Assembly (NCBI RefSeq): GCF_002119685.1
Contig: NZ_CP021108.1
Location: 2,170,001 to 2,234,000 of the forward strand
Direction of reading: 5' to 3'
Source of the DNA: Bordetella genomosp. 8
GTDB taxonomy: Bacteria; Pseudomonadota; Gammaproteobacteria; Burkholderiales; Burkholderiaceae_B
DNA length: 64,000 bases
Shown piece by piece: positions 1-8,412 of the stretch (the first letter of the stretch is position 1; the number at the start of each line of letters is the position of its first letter). A model generated the notes under the pieces. The model saw only the letters and a program-made list of their open reading frames with translations, searched no databases and was not told the DNA's origin. The translations under genes and the position numbers were made by a program.

Positions 1-672
1 CGCTTCGGCATGAGCAGCGGGCTGTATGCCGCGCAACTGGACGACGACGCCCGGACGGCCACGCAGGGGCCGCTGCAGAATCCCATCATGCACCTGACCG
101 AGGCCTATCTGGCGGCGCGTGCCGTCGACGACGCCGACGGCTGCGTAGAGGCTCTGCGCCGCATCGCGCGCGGCGTGGCGGCGCTGTTCGTCGATACGGC
201 CACGCAATGCATATGCGAACTGCCGGCGCGTGATGCGGGCACTCGTATCGAGCCAGGGCATCAGTTCGAGTGGTATGCGCTGGTGCGAAGCGCGCCGGAT
301 GTTTTCGAGGATACGCAGCTTGTTGCAACGGTCACGCGTGCGGTGGACTACGCGCAACGGCACGGTGTGACGCCGGATGTCGAGAGCGTATGCGCCAGCC
401 TGGATCTGCGCGGGACCGTGACCGACGCCACGCAGCGGATATGGGCGCAGACCGAATACGCGCGCTGCCTGGCCATGCGGGGCGACGAGGCCTCGCTGCG
501 GGACCTGGCGCGGCAGCTCACGCGCTTTCGTGAGCGCTTCCTGCATGCACGTGGGTGGTACGAATGCCTGGACGGCGACGGGCGAGTGGCCCGCGCCGAC
601 ATGCCGTCGACGACGCCTTATCACCTGGCGGCGTGCTACGCGGCGCTTCCCGGCGCGGGCGGGGGCGCCTGA
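1..672 (+). CDS. AGE family epimerase/isomerase, C-terminal part (5' truncated)
   Basis: The reading frame is open from base 1, so the gene begins outside the window; an internal ATG at 10 is not the true start. Counting from that ATG, residues 24-35 (NPIMHLTEAYLA), 82-88 (PGHQFEW), 145-154 (WAQTEYARCL) and 202-206 (TPYHL) match the conserved helices of the N-acylglucosamine 2-epimerase (AGE) alpha/alpha-barrel family, which includes mannose/glucose isomerases and cellobiose epimerases. The visible 220 residues are about the C-terminal half of a 380-420 residue protein. Members interconvert aldoses and ketoses, or epimerise C2, in the cytoplasm. The substrate cannot be told from this fragment. 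The gene ends normally with TGA. Confidence 0.8.
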   Translation, partial: RFGMSSGLYAAQLDDDARTATQGPLQNPIMHLTEAYLAARAVDDADGCVEALRRIARGVAALFVDTATQCICELPARDAGTRIEPGHQFEWYALVRSAPDVFEDTQLVATVTRAVDYAQRHGVTPDVESVCASLDLRGTVTDATQRIWAQTEYARCLAMRGDEASLRDLARQLTRFRERFLHARGWYECLDGDGRVARADMPSTTPYHLAACYAALPGAGGGA

Positions 673-839
673 GCCGGCACGGCCCGGGTGCCGGCATGAC
701 GCGGCGGATGCAGGGATGCTCTGCCGTAAGTCCGTCCCCAAATGTTTCAGTTTATTCGGTTTTCTTGCGAAATATTTGAATTTCTGCGATGCTGCGCGCC
801 ATCGCCGGCGACTGGCCGGTTCGTACAGGAGGCGCAGCG

Positions 840-1085
840 ATGACTCCCAGGTTGATCGACGGTTTTACGGTCTACGCATACTCGATCCCGCCGCAGGGCC
901 GGGAGCCGGCACGGGCCTTCATGGAAACGCGGCGGGAAGGCCCTGAGAGCGAGCCGCAAACCTTCGAGATCTATCTGTCGCGCCGCTTTCGCAGCGGCGT
1001 CGAAGCCATGTCCGCCGCGCGCAATGCGCTGGCGACCGTCAAGGCGGTGGATGAAAACGGGGTGCCGGACCACTTGCCGGAATAG
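840..1085 (+). CDS. Small hypothetical protein, 81 residues
   Basis: Starts at the ATG at 840 because AGGAGG ends seven bases before it; an in-frame ATG at 789 has no ribosome-binding site. The product is soluble and mixed in charge, with no signal peptide or membrane segment. Its most regular part is a C-terminal helix-like stretch (SRRFRSGVEAMSAARNALAT). I do not recognise a family. It stands alone between the epimerase and the catabolic operon, behind an AT-rich stretch (about 735-785) that could hold its promoter. Confidence rests on the strong ribosome-binding site and typical high-GC codon use. Confidence 0.6.
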   Translation: MTPRLIDGFTVYAYSIPPQGREPARAFMETRREGPESEPQTFEIYLSRRFRSGVEAMSAARNALATVKAVDENGVPDHLPE

Positions 1086-1299
1086 GCGCCCATTATCTGA
1101 ACTAATGCGTGCATGAGATATCGTCGCTGTGAAAGCAGGCGACGCGTCGCTACCATTTTCGTATAGCTAAACAACAAGCGGCCCACCGCTTGGGACCCCG
1201 CGCCGGGGATCATGAAAATTCCCAATACGTGCATGCCACGCATGTACCAACCCGGCCAGGGCCAGCGTTCGGTTTTCAACGACGATGGTAGGAGACACC

Positions 1300-1605
1300 A
1301 TGCTATTTCTGGTCATCAGCACCCCACGCCCGGAGCGTCCCACGACGCTGATCGATTCGCGCAGCCGCTACTGGGACTGGATGCGGCCCCTGCTGGAGGC
1401 CGGCCTGGCGCGATCCGTCCATGCGCGTGTGGGTCGCGGCGCCGTCGCCCTGTTCGACGTCGATTCGAACACCACGCTGCATCGCCTGATGAATGAGTGG
1501 TCCGACATCATTCCCGCGCATTTCGACGTCTTTCCCTTGCTGGACGAAGACACGGCCAAGGCCTATCTGGCCACGCAGATACCCAGCGCGGGGGATGGAC
1601 GATGA
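1300..1605 (+). CDS. Muconolactone isomerase-like protein
   Basis: This 101-residue protein starts MLFLVIST and carries a central ALFDVDSNTTLHRLM segment. Both match the ferredoxin-like beta-alpha-beta fold of muconolactone delta-isomerases, which begin MLFxV and have a VxxFDVDSxxELHxLL motif. I chose ATG 1300 over ATG 1285 because GGAG lies just upstream of 1300. Classical family members (about 92 residues, decameric) isomerise muconolactone in the beta-ketoadipate pathway. No other gene of that pathway lies here, so the real substrate is open. The stop codon overlaps the start of the next gene (ATGA), so it is translationally coupled to the Bug receptor and probably belongs to the 1.3-5.4 kb catabolic operon. 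Confidence 0.65.
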   Translation: MLFLVISTPRPERPTTLIDSRSRYWDWMRPLLEAGLARSVHARVGRGAVALFDVDSNTTLHRLMNEWSDIIPAHFDVFPLLDEDTAKAYLATQIPSAGDGR

Positions 1606-2600
1606 AACCGGGGCGGCGGCGATGTATCCACGCGCTGCGCCGGATCGGCCTGGCCCTGGCGGTGACGGCGACCACGCTGCCGGCGAGCGGCGCGCATGGC
1701 GCAACCTTTCCCGACAAGCCCGTGAGGATGATCGTGGCCTTCCCGGCCGGAGGGGGCACCGACATCGTGGCCCGCATCCTCGCCGAGCGCCTGACCCGGC
1801 TCTGGGGGCAACAGGTCATCGTCGACAACCGTGGCGGGGCCGGTGGCGTGATCGGCACGGAGACCGCCGCGCGGGCGGCACCCGACGGCTACACGATCTT
1901 CATGGCGACCCTGGGCAATATGTCCATCAATCCGCACCTGTACAAAATGAACGTCGATCCCATCAAGGATCTGACGCCTATCTCGAACGTGGTGGACGTC
2001 AACTTCGTCCTGGTCGTCAATGCGGCTTTCCCGGCGAAGTCGGTCAAGGACCTGATCGAGATGGCCAGGAACCAGCCAGGCAAGATCAACTTTTCGTCGT
2101 CCGGCGTGGGCGGCGCGCCGCATCTGGCAGGCGAACTCTTCAACCAGATGGCTGGCGTCAAGTTGACGCACATTCCCTACAAGGGAAGCGCGCCGAGTTT
2201 CACCGACCTGATCGGCGGACAGATACCGGTCACCTTCGACAGCCTCGTCCAGTCCTTGCCATATATCCAGTCCGGCAAGCTGCGCGCGCTCGGCGTGCTG
2301 GGCACCCGGCGGTCCAGTCTCCTGCCCGACGTTCCGACCCTGGCGGAAGCCGGCTTGCCCGGCTACGAGTTCACCAATTGGTTCGGCCTGGTGGCGCCGA
2401 CCGGGGTGCCGGCGGACCGCATCCGCAAGTTGAACGCGGACGTTCGGAAGGTGCTGGCGGATCCGGCCGTCAGGCAGGAGCTGGAAAAGATGGGCGCCGA
2501 TCCCGCCGGCGATACGCCCGAGGCCTTCGGCAAGCAGATACGCGATGACAGCGCCAAATGGGCGCGCATCATCCAGGAGCAGGGCATCCGGGCGCAGTAG
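1602..2600 (+). CDS. Bug family tripartite tricarboxylate receptor (TctC-type)
   Basis: A 332-residue periplasmic solute-binding protein. An arginine-rich N-terminus and hydrophobic core form a signal peptide, probably cleaved after AHGA near residue 33. Mature sequence starts FPDKPVRMIVAFPAGGGTD, followed by VDNRGGAGGVIGT and APDGYTIFM, the hallmarks of Bug receptors. The family binds carboxylates, amides or aromatic acids in a two-lobed cleft and hands them to TctA/TctB. No TctAB gene is in the window, so it must work with a distant transporter or act in sensing. The start codon overlaps the stop of the muconolactone-isomerase-like gene by four bases. Neighbours suggest an aromatic or hydroxy-carboxylic acid ligand. 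Confidence 0.92.
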   Translation: MKPGRRRCIHALRRIGLALAVTATTLPASGAHGATFPDKPVRMIVAFPAGGGTDIVARILAERLTRLWGQQVIVDNRGGAGGVIGTETAARAAPDGYTIFMATLGNMSINPHLYKMNVDPIKDLTPISNVVDVNFVLVVNAAFPAKSVKDLIEMARNQPGKINFSSSGVGGAPHLAGELFNQMAGVKLTHIPYKGSAPSFTDLIGGQIPVTFDSLVQSLPYIQSGKLRALGVLGTRRSSLLPDVPTLAEAGLPGYEFTNWFGLVAPTGVPADRIRKLNADVRKVLADPAVRQELEKMGADPAGDTPEAFGKQIRDDSAKWARIIQEQGIRAQ

Positions 2601-2707
2601 CCGTTCTTCAACCGGCCAGGAATGGCGCCGGCGACGGCCGGCGGCTTACGCGGGCCATTGCACAGCCGCGCCCCCGGGCGCGGCGGAACAGGAGCATCCA
2701 GTTGAAT

Positions 2708-3496
2708 ATGCGATACAGCACGGATTTTCCGAGCCTGAGAGGTGTCGTGGACGATGCGGAGTGGAAGAGCCGCACGGATCTGGCGGCGTGCTATCGGCTG
2801 ATGGACCACTACGGCATGACCGACATGATCTACAACCACATCACCGCGCAGATACCGGGCAAGGAAGGACGCCTGCTGATCAATCTGTACGGGTTGCTGT
2901 ACAAGGAGATCACGGCTTCCAATCTGGTCGAGATCGACTATGACGGCAACGTGTGCCGCAAGCCGGATACGGACTATGGGATAAACAAGTCGGGCTACGT
3001 CATCCATGGCTGCATTCACCGCGCGCGCCCCGATGTCCATTGCGTCATCCACACGCATACGCGCGCCGGCATGGCAGTGGCGTCCATGCGCAACGGCCTG
3101 CTGCCGATCACGCAGACGGCGTCCCGCTTCCATGGCCATATCGCCTACCACGAGTTCGAAGGACCGGCGGTGGACCTGGCCGAGCAGGAGCGGCTGGTGG
3201 CCGACCTGGGGTCGCACAATGCCATGATCCTGCGCAATCACGGCCTGCTGGTGTGCGGTGCCTCCGTACCGCAGGCTTTCAATTTGATGTACCAGCTGGA
3301 GATGGCCTGCCGTACCCAGGTCGACGCCCTGTCCGCGGGCATGGAGCAGGTGCGCATGCCCGGCGAAGAAGTCCTGCGGCGTTCAGCGCATCTGTACCAG
3401 CCCGGGACGCGCCGGCCTTATGGCGAACTCGAATGGCACGCCATGCTGCGCCTGCTGGCCGCGGAGCCCGGCGGGTATCCCTCCTACGAAAGCTGA
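2708..3496 (+). CDS. Class II aldolase/adducin family protein
   Basis: A 262-residue cytoplasmic protein of the class II aldolase/adducin head family. The zinc ligands are visible as HTHT (residues 115-118) and the later NHG (H178 in LRNHGLLVCG). The early YNHITAQIP segment is the usual phosphate/substrate loop, though in this subgroup the substrate is often not phosphorylated. Members cleave or decarboxylate hydroxy-keto acids such as fuculose-phosphate or oxaloacetate-like compounds. Start: ATG 2708 is preceded by AGGAG about 13 bases upstream; TTG 2702 has better spacing and is a real alternative. It follows the Bug gene by 107 bases in the same direction and precedes an amidohydrolase, consistent with ring-cleavage product catabolism. 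Confidence 0.85.
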   Translation: MRYSTDFPSLRGVVDDAEWKSRTDLAACYRLMDHYGMTDMIYNHITAQIPGKEGRLLINLYGLLYKEITASNLVEIDYDGNVCRKPDTDYGINKSGYVIHGCIHRARPDVHCVIHTHTRAGMAVASMRNGLLPITQTASRFHGHIAYHEFEGPAVDLAEQERLVADLGSHNAMILRNHGLLVCGASVPQAFNLMYQLEMACRTQVDALSAGMEQVRMPGEEVLRRSAHLYQPGTRRPYGELEWHAMLRLLAAEPGGYPSYES

Positions 3497-3523
3497 CCCG
3501 CCTCATCCGAACGGAGTTTGCCC

Positions 3524-4393
3524 ATGACCACCCAAGCGCGGCCGCCCGCCGGCGCCTGCGATTGCCACGTGCACGTATTCGGGCCGGTATCGGCCTATCC
3601 CTTCGACGCCGCGCGCACCTACACTCCCGGCGACGCGCCGCTGGAAGCACTCGTCGCCATGCATCGAAGCCTGGGCGTGGACCGCACCGTCATCGTCCAG
3701 CCCAGTCCCTACGGCACCGACAACCGCTGCCTGCTGGACGCATTGGCGCACCTGGATGGCCAGGGCCGCGGCGTTGCCGTGATCGACGACGACACGTCGG
3801 ACGAGGCCCTGGCCGACATGCATCGCGCCGGCGTGCGCGGCGTCCGGGTCAACCTGGAAACCGCCGGGCAACACGATCCAGACGTGGCGCGCCGCAAGCT
3901 GTTGCAGGCCGCGCGGCGGGTCGCGCCATTGGGGTGGCACGTCCAGACCTACACCAACCTGCCGACCCTGGGCGCGCTCGCGCCGGGGCTGGATGAACTT
4001 CCCACCATCCTGGTCGTCGACCACTTTGGGCGGGCCCAGGCCGCGGAAGGCGTGGCGCAGCCGGGCCTGGACGCCTTGCTGTCGGCGCTGGCCGGCGGCC
4101 GCGTCTACGTCAAGCTTTCCGCGCCTTACCGGATTTCCCGGATGGACGGCTATGCCGATGCGGCGCCGATCGCGCGGGCGTTGATCGAGGCCAACCCCGA
4201 CCGGGTGCTGTGGGGCAGCGATTGGCCGCATCCCGGTTCCGCCGCGGGCGCGCCGCGACCTGTCGACGCCATAACGCCGTTCCGGGCGGAGGACAATGCG
4301 AGCGCGCTGGCGCGCTGCATGCAATGGGCCGGCAACGCGGAGCGCGTGCGCAAGCTGTTGGTGGACAACCCGGCACGGCTCTACGATTTCTGA
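3524..4393 (+). CDS. Amidohydrolase 2 family protein, 2-pyrone-4,6-dicarboxylate hydrolase-like
   Basis: A 289-residue TIM-barrel metallohydrolase. It opens with DCHVHVFGP (H15, H17), has a mid-barrel DHFGR (H167) and ends with LWGSDWPHP (D233). This is the pattern of the LigI-type 2-pyrone-4,6-dicarboxylate (PDC) lactonases and related lactone hydrolases. The family hydrolyses lactones or amides of aromatic ring-cleavage products, with or without a metal. GGAG sits eight bases before ATG 3524. It lies 27 bases after the aldolase gene and 14 before the dehydrogenase gene, so the three are almost certainly co-transcribed. A second member of the same family lies at 53907-54782. Confidence 0.88.
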   Translation: MTTQARPPAGACDCHVHVFGPVSAYPFDAARTYTPGDAPLEALVAMHRSLGVDRTVIVQPSPYGTDNRCLLDALAHLDGQGRGVAVIDDDTSDEALADMHRAGVRGVRVNLETAGQHDPDVARRKLLQAARRVAPLGWHVQTYTNLPTLGALAPGLDELPTILVVDHFGRAQAAEGVAQPGLDALLSALAGGRVYVKLSAPYRISRMDGYADAAPIARALIEANPDRVLWGSDWPHPGSAAGAPRPVDAITPFRAEDNASALARCMQWAGNAERVRKLLVDNPARLYDF

Positions 4394-4407
4394 TCCGGGA
4401 GTCACGC

Positions 4408-5412
4408 ATGAACCACGACACCGGACAACGGGCGGAGCGCTACATTGTGGCGTTCCTGGACGTCATGGCGCCGCCGGTCCGGGCCGCGGTCGCGGCCGCG
4501 GCGCCGACGGGCTTCGAGGTGCGCTTCGCCGATAGCGGCGAAGCCGAAGCGCAAGCGGCCCTTGCGCGCGAAGCGGATTTCATCATCGCCGGCTGGCAGC
4601 CGGTCACCGCGGCGATGATCGCCGCCGCCCGCGGTTTGCGCATGGTCCACAAGTGGGGCATAGGCTACGACAAGATCGACCTGGAGGCGGCGCGCCGCCA
4701 TGGTGTCGCTGTCGCCATTACCAGCGGCGCCAACGCCGGCCCCGTCGCTGAACACGCCATTGCATTGATGCTCGCGGTGTATCGAAGGCTGCCGTACGTC
4801 GACCGGTCGACGCGCGCGGGCATATGGCTGAAATCCGAAATGCGTTCCGTGTGTTATCAGCTCGCCGGCAAGACCATCGGGCTGCTCGGCTTCGGCAATA
4901 TCGCGCGCATGCTGGCCCACCGGCTGCGCGGCTTCGACGTGGACATCCGCTACAGCAGCCGGCGCCGCGCGGACGCGGACACGGAGCGACGGCTGAACGT
5001 GCGCCAGGTCGACATGGATGAATTGCTGGCATGCAGCGATATCCTGAGCGTGCATCTTCCCCTGACGGACCAGACGCGCGGCATCATTGGCGCCGAGGCG
5101 ATCAGGCGCATGAAGGATGGCGCGGTGATCGTGAATACCGCGCGTGGCGGTATCGTCGACGAGGCCGCGCTATATCGCGCGCTGGCGGACGGCAAGCTGG
5201 GCGGCGCGGGGCTGGATGTGTTCGACCATGAACCGGCTCGGGCGGACAATCCGCTCTTCACGCTGGATAACGTGGTCGTGACGCCGCACAGCGCCGGCGC
5301 CGTGATGGACAACGTGGGACATGTCGCGTCGCGGGCCTTCGGCAACATGCAGCGCTTGCTGCAGGGACAGCCCATCGATCCCGCGGATCTGGTGGTGGCG
5401 CCGCCGGGCTGA
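4408..5412 (+). CDS. D-isomer specific 2-hydroxyacid dehydrogenase, NAD-binding
   Basis: A 334-residue cytoplasmic oxidoreductase. The nucleotide-binding motif is LLGFGNIAR (160-167). The catalytic residues are R246 (in NTARGGIVDEAAL), E275 (in VFDHEPARADNPL) and H294 (in VTPHSAGA), all intact. Family members interconvert 2-oxo acids and D-2-hydroxy acids using NAD(P)H; phosphoglycerate dehydrogenase, glyoxylate reductase and formate dehydrogenase share this core. As the last gene of the catabolic operon it probably reduces or oxidises an oxo/hydroxy acid released by the aldolase. A strong hairpin follows the stop. Confidence 0.9.
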   Translation: MNHDTGQRAERYIVAFLDVMAPPVRAAVAAAAPTGFEVRFADSGEAEAQAALAREADFIIAGWQPVTAAMIAAARGLRMVHKWGIGYDKIDLEAARRHGVAVAITSGANAGPVAEHAIALMLAVYRRLPYVDRSTRAGIWLKSEMRSVCYQLAGKTIGLLGFGNIARMLAHRLRGFDVDIRYSSRRRADADTERRLNVRQVDMDELLACSDILSVHLPLTDQTRGIIGAEAIRRMKDGAVIVNTARGGIVDEAALYRALADGKLGGAGLDVFDHEPARADNPLFTLDNVVVTPHSAGAVMDNVGHVASRAFGNMQRLLQGQPIDPADLVVAPPG

Positions 5413-5432
5413 GGCCAAGGTCAGGCCCGGGG

Positions 5433-5465
5433 TGAGCGCCACGGTGACGCCCGGCGTGGCGCTCA
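5433..5465. terminator. Perfect 11-bp inverted repeat between convergent genes
   Basis: Bases 5433-5443 (TGAGCGCCACG) pair exactly with 5455-5465 (CGTGGCGCTCA) across an 11-base loop. The element lies between the dehydrogenase stop and the LysR stop, and its right arm includes the LysR stop codon. There is no U-tract on either side, so it may act as a bidirectional stem-loop barrier rather than a classical intrinsic terminator. Confidence 0.5.
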
Positions 5466-6362
5466 GGGCTGCTCGGTCGAGGCCAGCCGTGCCAGCAGCC
5501 ACTGGCGGAAGCAGGCGATCTTGGGTTCATCGGCGTGCTGTTCCGGGCAGACCAGGTGGTAGCCGCGCGGACGGCGCAGGACCAGGGGGTGGGGCGCCAC
5601 GAGCCGGCCTTCGGCTAGGTCCTTTTCCACGTAGCGTAGCTGGCCCAGGGCGACGCCCAGGCCTTCGGTAGCGCATTGGTAAATGATGCTCAGGTCTTCG
5701 TAGTACATGTCGCCGACGGCCAGGCCGCGGCACGCGCCGGCCAGCCGTATCCAGTCAGGCCAGTGCTGCGGCCGGCGATTCGAATGCAACAGCGGCAACT
5801 GGAGCAGGTCGTCGGCGCTACAGGGGGAGGGCAGGCGCGCGGCCATTTCCGGCGCCATGACGGGCGTCAAGGCGTCGCTGAAGAGCAGGTCGTTGCGCAG
5901 CCCGGGCCACGGCCCGTCGCCGTAGACGATGCCCATGTCGGCGTTCTCGCGGGTGAAGTCGACGCCTTCCACGCTGGTGGAGAGTTTCACGTTGATGCCC
6001 GGATGGGCGGCCTGGAACGCCGGGACCAGGGGAATCAGCCAGCGCACGAACAAGGTCGTGTGGCCGCGCACGGTCAGTACCTGCTGGGCGCCGGTGGATA
6101 CGAGCTCACGCGTGGCCCGCGTGATCTGGCCGAACGCGCCGGTGAGCGCCGCCGCGTAGTTTTCGCCGCCGCGAGTCAGGCGCAGCCGCCGCCCGCCGCG
6201 CTCCAGCAGCGCGAAGCCCAGCCATGACTCCAGGGCCTTGATCTGGTGGCTGACGGCGCCCTGCGTGATATGCAGTTCCTGGGCGGCGGCCGTGAAGCTG
6301 GCATGGCGCGCCACGCTTTCGAAGACGCGCAGCGGATTGAGCGGTGGAAGTTGCGGGTTCAT
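5463..6362 (-). CDS. LysR family transcriptional regulator, GcvA-like
   Basis: A 299-residue regulator. The N-terminal winged helix-turn-helix (residues 9-45: LRVFESVARHASFTAAAQEL then ITQGAVSHQIKALE) is that of the GcvA-type LysR subgroup, followed by the usual inducer-binding domain. ATG 6362 gives the standard family N-terminus (MNPQLPPLNPLRVF). It is divergent from the Bug gene at 6544, with 181 bases between, so it probably controls that gene and itself. It is convergent with the catabolic operon. The ligand is unknown but is plausibly the compound bound by the neighbouring Bug protein. Confidence 0.88.
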   Translation of the reverse strand: MNPQLPPLNPLRVFESVARHASFTAAAQELHITQGAVSHQIKALESWLGFALLERGGRRLRLTRGGENYAAALTGAFGQITRATRELVSTGAQQVLTVRGHTTLFVRWLIPLVPAFQAAHPGINVKLSTSVEGVDFTRENADMGIVYGDGPWPGLRNDLLFSDALTPVMAPEMAARLPSPCSADDLLQLPLLHSNRRPQHWPDWIRLAGACRGLAVGDMYYEDLSIIYQCATEGLGVALGQLRYVEKDLAEGRLVAPHPLVLRRPRGYHLVCPEQHADEPKIACFRQWLLARLASTEQP

Positions 6363-6543
6363 CGTCGGACGGGCGCGTGGAGTCGGAATGCATATATTAG
6401 TTTTATCGATGGCGTGGCGAAAAATTCTCGATGGCGCCCCGGGGGGACGCATGCCTAAGATGGGCTTGCCGTGGTGCACCGGTCCAACGAAGACGCGGCC
6501 GTCGCGGCGGGAGCTTTGCCTTGTACATATAAAGGAGACAACG

Positions 6544-7578
6544 ATGCGCGCCGGCGACCGGAACGATCCACACCTTCATACGAAAACCCTGCGCAGGGCC
6601 ACGGCCAGATCGCTGGCGCACGCGGCCATGCTGGCGATGGGCCTGGCCTGTATGGCGCACGCCGCGCGAGCCGACGATCGCTTTCCCGGCAAGCCCATAC
6701 GCATCGTCGTTCCCGTTTCGCCGGGCGGCACGGTGGATCTGGTCGCCCGGCTGGTCGCCAAGGGCATGTCGGAAGACCTGGGGCAATCCGTGCTGGTGGA
6801 AAACAAGCCGGGCGCCAGCGGCCTGGTGGGCACGCGGGAAGTGGCGCGGGCCGCGGCGGACGGCTATACGCTGCTGGCGGTGGCCAACACCTTCGTCTCG
6901 GCGCCCGCCTTCGTGCCGGAGGCCGGCTACGACCCGATCAAGGATTTCGCGCCTATTACGCAGACCGTGCTGATCCCCATGGTGTTGGTCGCGCACCCTT
7001 CCGTGCCGGAGTCCAGCGTGAAGGCGCTGATCGAGCGGGCGCGCGCCCATCCCGGCCAGGTCTCCTACGCGTCGTCGGGGATAGGCTCGACGGGCTATAT
7101 CGCGGCGGAACTGTTCAGCAAGCAGGCTGGCGTCAAGATGCTGCCGGTGTCGTACAAGGGGAACGCGCAGGCCATTACGGATCTGGTCGGTGGCCAGGTC
7201 ATGGTGATGTTCGATCAGGTCAGCACCTCGGGTCCTTATGTGCAGGCGGGAAAGCTGAAGGCCTTGGGCGTCACCACGAGCACGAGGTCCAAACTGCTGC
7301 CGGACGTACCGACCATCGCCGAGGCCGGGCTGCCCGGCTATGAGGAGGACACGTTCAACGCCATCCTGGCGCCGGCCGGCACGCCGGCCTCCATCGTGCT
7401 GAAGCTGCGCGACGCGGTGGCGAAGGCCTTGCAGCGCCCCGAAGTGACGGCGCAGCTGGCCCGCCAGGGCGTGGAGGTCAAGCTCGACCAGACACCGGAC
7501 GGCTTGGGCGACACGTTACGGAAGGCGGTCGTGAAGTACCGTGACATCGCCAGGGACGTGGCGCCGTCCCGCCCTTGA
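6544..7578 (+). CDS. Bug family tripartite tricarboxylate receptor (TctC-type)
   Basis: 344 residues with a long N-terminus ending in a signal peptide (AHAARADD near residue 42). The mature domain shows FPGKPIRIVVPVSPGGTVD, VENKPGASGLVGT and AADGYTLLAV, the family signature. AAGGAGA lies at optimal distance from ATG 6544. It is transcribed away from a LysR gene and has no enzyme gene in its transcription unit: the next gene, a MocA-like transferase, is probably unrelated. It is an orphan receptor without TctA/TctB in view. Ligand unknown. Confidence 0.92.
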   Translation: MRAGDRNDPHLHTKTLRRATARSLAHAAMLAMGLACMAHAARADDRFPGKPIRIVVPVSPGGTVDLVARLVAKGMSEDLGQSVLVENKPGASGLVGTREVARAAADGYTLLAVANTFVSAPAFVPEAGYDPIKDFAPITQTVLIPMVLVAHPSVPESSVKALIERARAHPGQVSYASSGIGSTGYIAAELFSKQAGVKMLPVSYKGNAQAITDLVGGQVMVMFDQVSTSGPYVQAGKLKALGVTTSTRSKLLPDVPTIAEAGLPGYEEDTFNAILAPAGTPASIVLKLRDAVAKALQRPEVTAQLARQGVEVKLDQTPDGLGDTLRKAVVKYRDIARDVAPSRP

Positions 7579-7589
7579 CCGGATGCGCT

Positions 7590-7636
7590 GGCCAGCCCCG
7601 CTTGCCTGATTGCGCGGCCAGCCCCGCTTGCCCGAT
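7590..7636. repeat. Two 21-bp direct repeats, 26-bp period
   Basis: GGCCAGCCCCGCTTGCCTGAT (7590-7610) recurs at 7616-7636 with one change (CCTGAT to CCCGAT). It fills the space between the Bug stop and the MocA-like start. No open frame or hairpin explains it; it looks like a recent local duplication. Confidence 0.75.
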
Positions 7637-7661
7637 CGATGCGCGTGGTTAAACTGCGCCG

Positions 7662-8324
7662 ATGAGCCCGCTATCGATCGATCGCCGCCTGGCCGGCGCC
7701 CTGGAAAACCGGTTTGTCGGCATACTGCTGGCGGCGGGTCGCGGCGAACGTTTTCGCGCGTCCACGGGCCTCGCGCAGGCCGAAAAGCTGCTTGCGGCCT
7801 TGCCGGACGGACGTCCGGTGGCTGCCGCTTCCGCCGATATCCTGCTGCGTACCGTGCCGCTGGTGCTCGCGGTGACCCGCCCGGATACGCCGGCCTTGCA
7901 GCAGGCGCTGGCCGAGCGTGGCTGCCTGGTGGTGGAAACCGCCGACGCGGCGCGAGGGATGGGCGCCAGCCTGGCCTATGCGTCGCAAGCGCTGATGGCG
8001 GGCATCGCCGCCGCCACGCACGGCCAGCCCGGGTGCCGCGCGCCGCTAGGCTGCTTGGTGGCGTTGGGCGACATGCCCTGGGTGACGGACGCGACCGTGC
8101 TGGCGGTGCAGGATGCCGCGCGCGGCCATCGCATCGCCGCGCCGGTGCATGCGGGCCGCCGGGGCCACCCCGTGGCTTTCGCCTGGGCGCTCATGCCGGA
8201 ACTGGCCGCGCTGGATGGCGATGAGGGCGCGCGGGCGCTGCTCAAGCGCCATGGCGTGCACGAGGTGACGTGCGAGGATCCTGGCGTGCTGCGCGATATC
8301 GATACGGTGGACGATCTGTCCTGA
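7662..8324 (+). CDS. Nucleotidyltransferase of the MocA/MobA family
   Basis: A 220-residue protein with the GT-A-like nucleotidyltransferase signature LLAAGRGERF (22-31), a central LGDMPWV metal/nucleotide motif, then RRGHPVAF, DEGARALL and LRDIDTVDDL near the C-terminus. The last three are typical of MocA, the CTP:molybdopterin cytidylyltransferase that makes molybdopterin cytosine dinucleotide for xanthine-dehydrogenase-type enzymes. The usual EK of the loop is present but displaced by an insertion (AQAEKLL). No molybdoenzyme or XdhC gene is adjacent, so the target enzyme is elsewhere. Short direct repeats lie on both sides of the gene. Confidence 0.78.
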   Translation: MSPLSIDRRLAGALENRFVGILLAAGRGERFRASTGLAQAEKLLAALPDGRPVAAASADILLRTVPLVLAVTRPDTPALQQALAERGCLVVETADAARGMGASLAYASQALMAGIAAATHGQPGCRAPLGCLVALGDMPWVTDATVLAVQDAARGHRIAAPVHAGRRGHPVAFAWALMPELAALDGDEGARALLKRHGVHEVTCEDPGVLRDIDTVDDLS

Positions 8325-8330
8325 CGCCCC

Positions 8331-8357
8331 GACGTCCTGAGGCCATGACGTCCTGAG
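8331..8357. repeat. Two 11-bp direct repeats, 16-bp period
   Basis: GACGTCCTGAG occurs at 8331-8341 and again at 8347-8357, directly after the MocA-like gene and before the hairpin at 8361. No function is apparent. Confidence 0.6.
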
Positions 8358-8360
8358 ACC

Positions 8361-8389
8361 GCGATGCCGCAATGCCGTCGCGGCATCGC
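8361..8389. terminator. 10-bp stem-loop between convergent genes
   Basis: GCGATGCCGC (8361-8370) pairs perfectly with GCGGCATCGC (8380-8389) across nine bases. It lies between the MocA-like stop and the ABC exporter stop, where a bidirectional terminator is expected. No U-tract follows on either strand. Confidence 0.5.
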
Positions 8390-8412
8390 GCTGTGGCGCC
8401 GGCGCGGCGTGA

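Noticed and set aside
1212..1260. GTGCATG/CGCATGT near-palindrome upstream of the muconolactone-isomerase-like gene
   Set aside because: Imperfect and short; no regulator is adjacent, so it was not listed as an operator.
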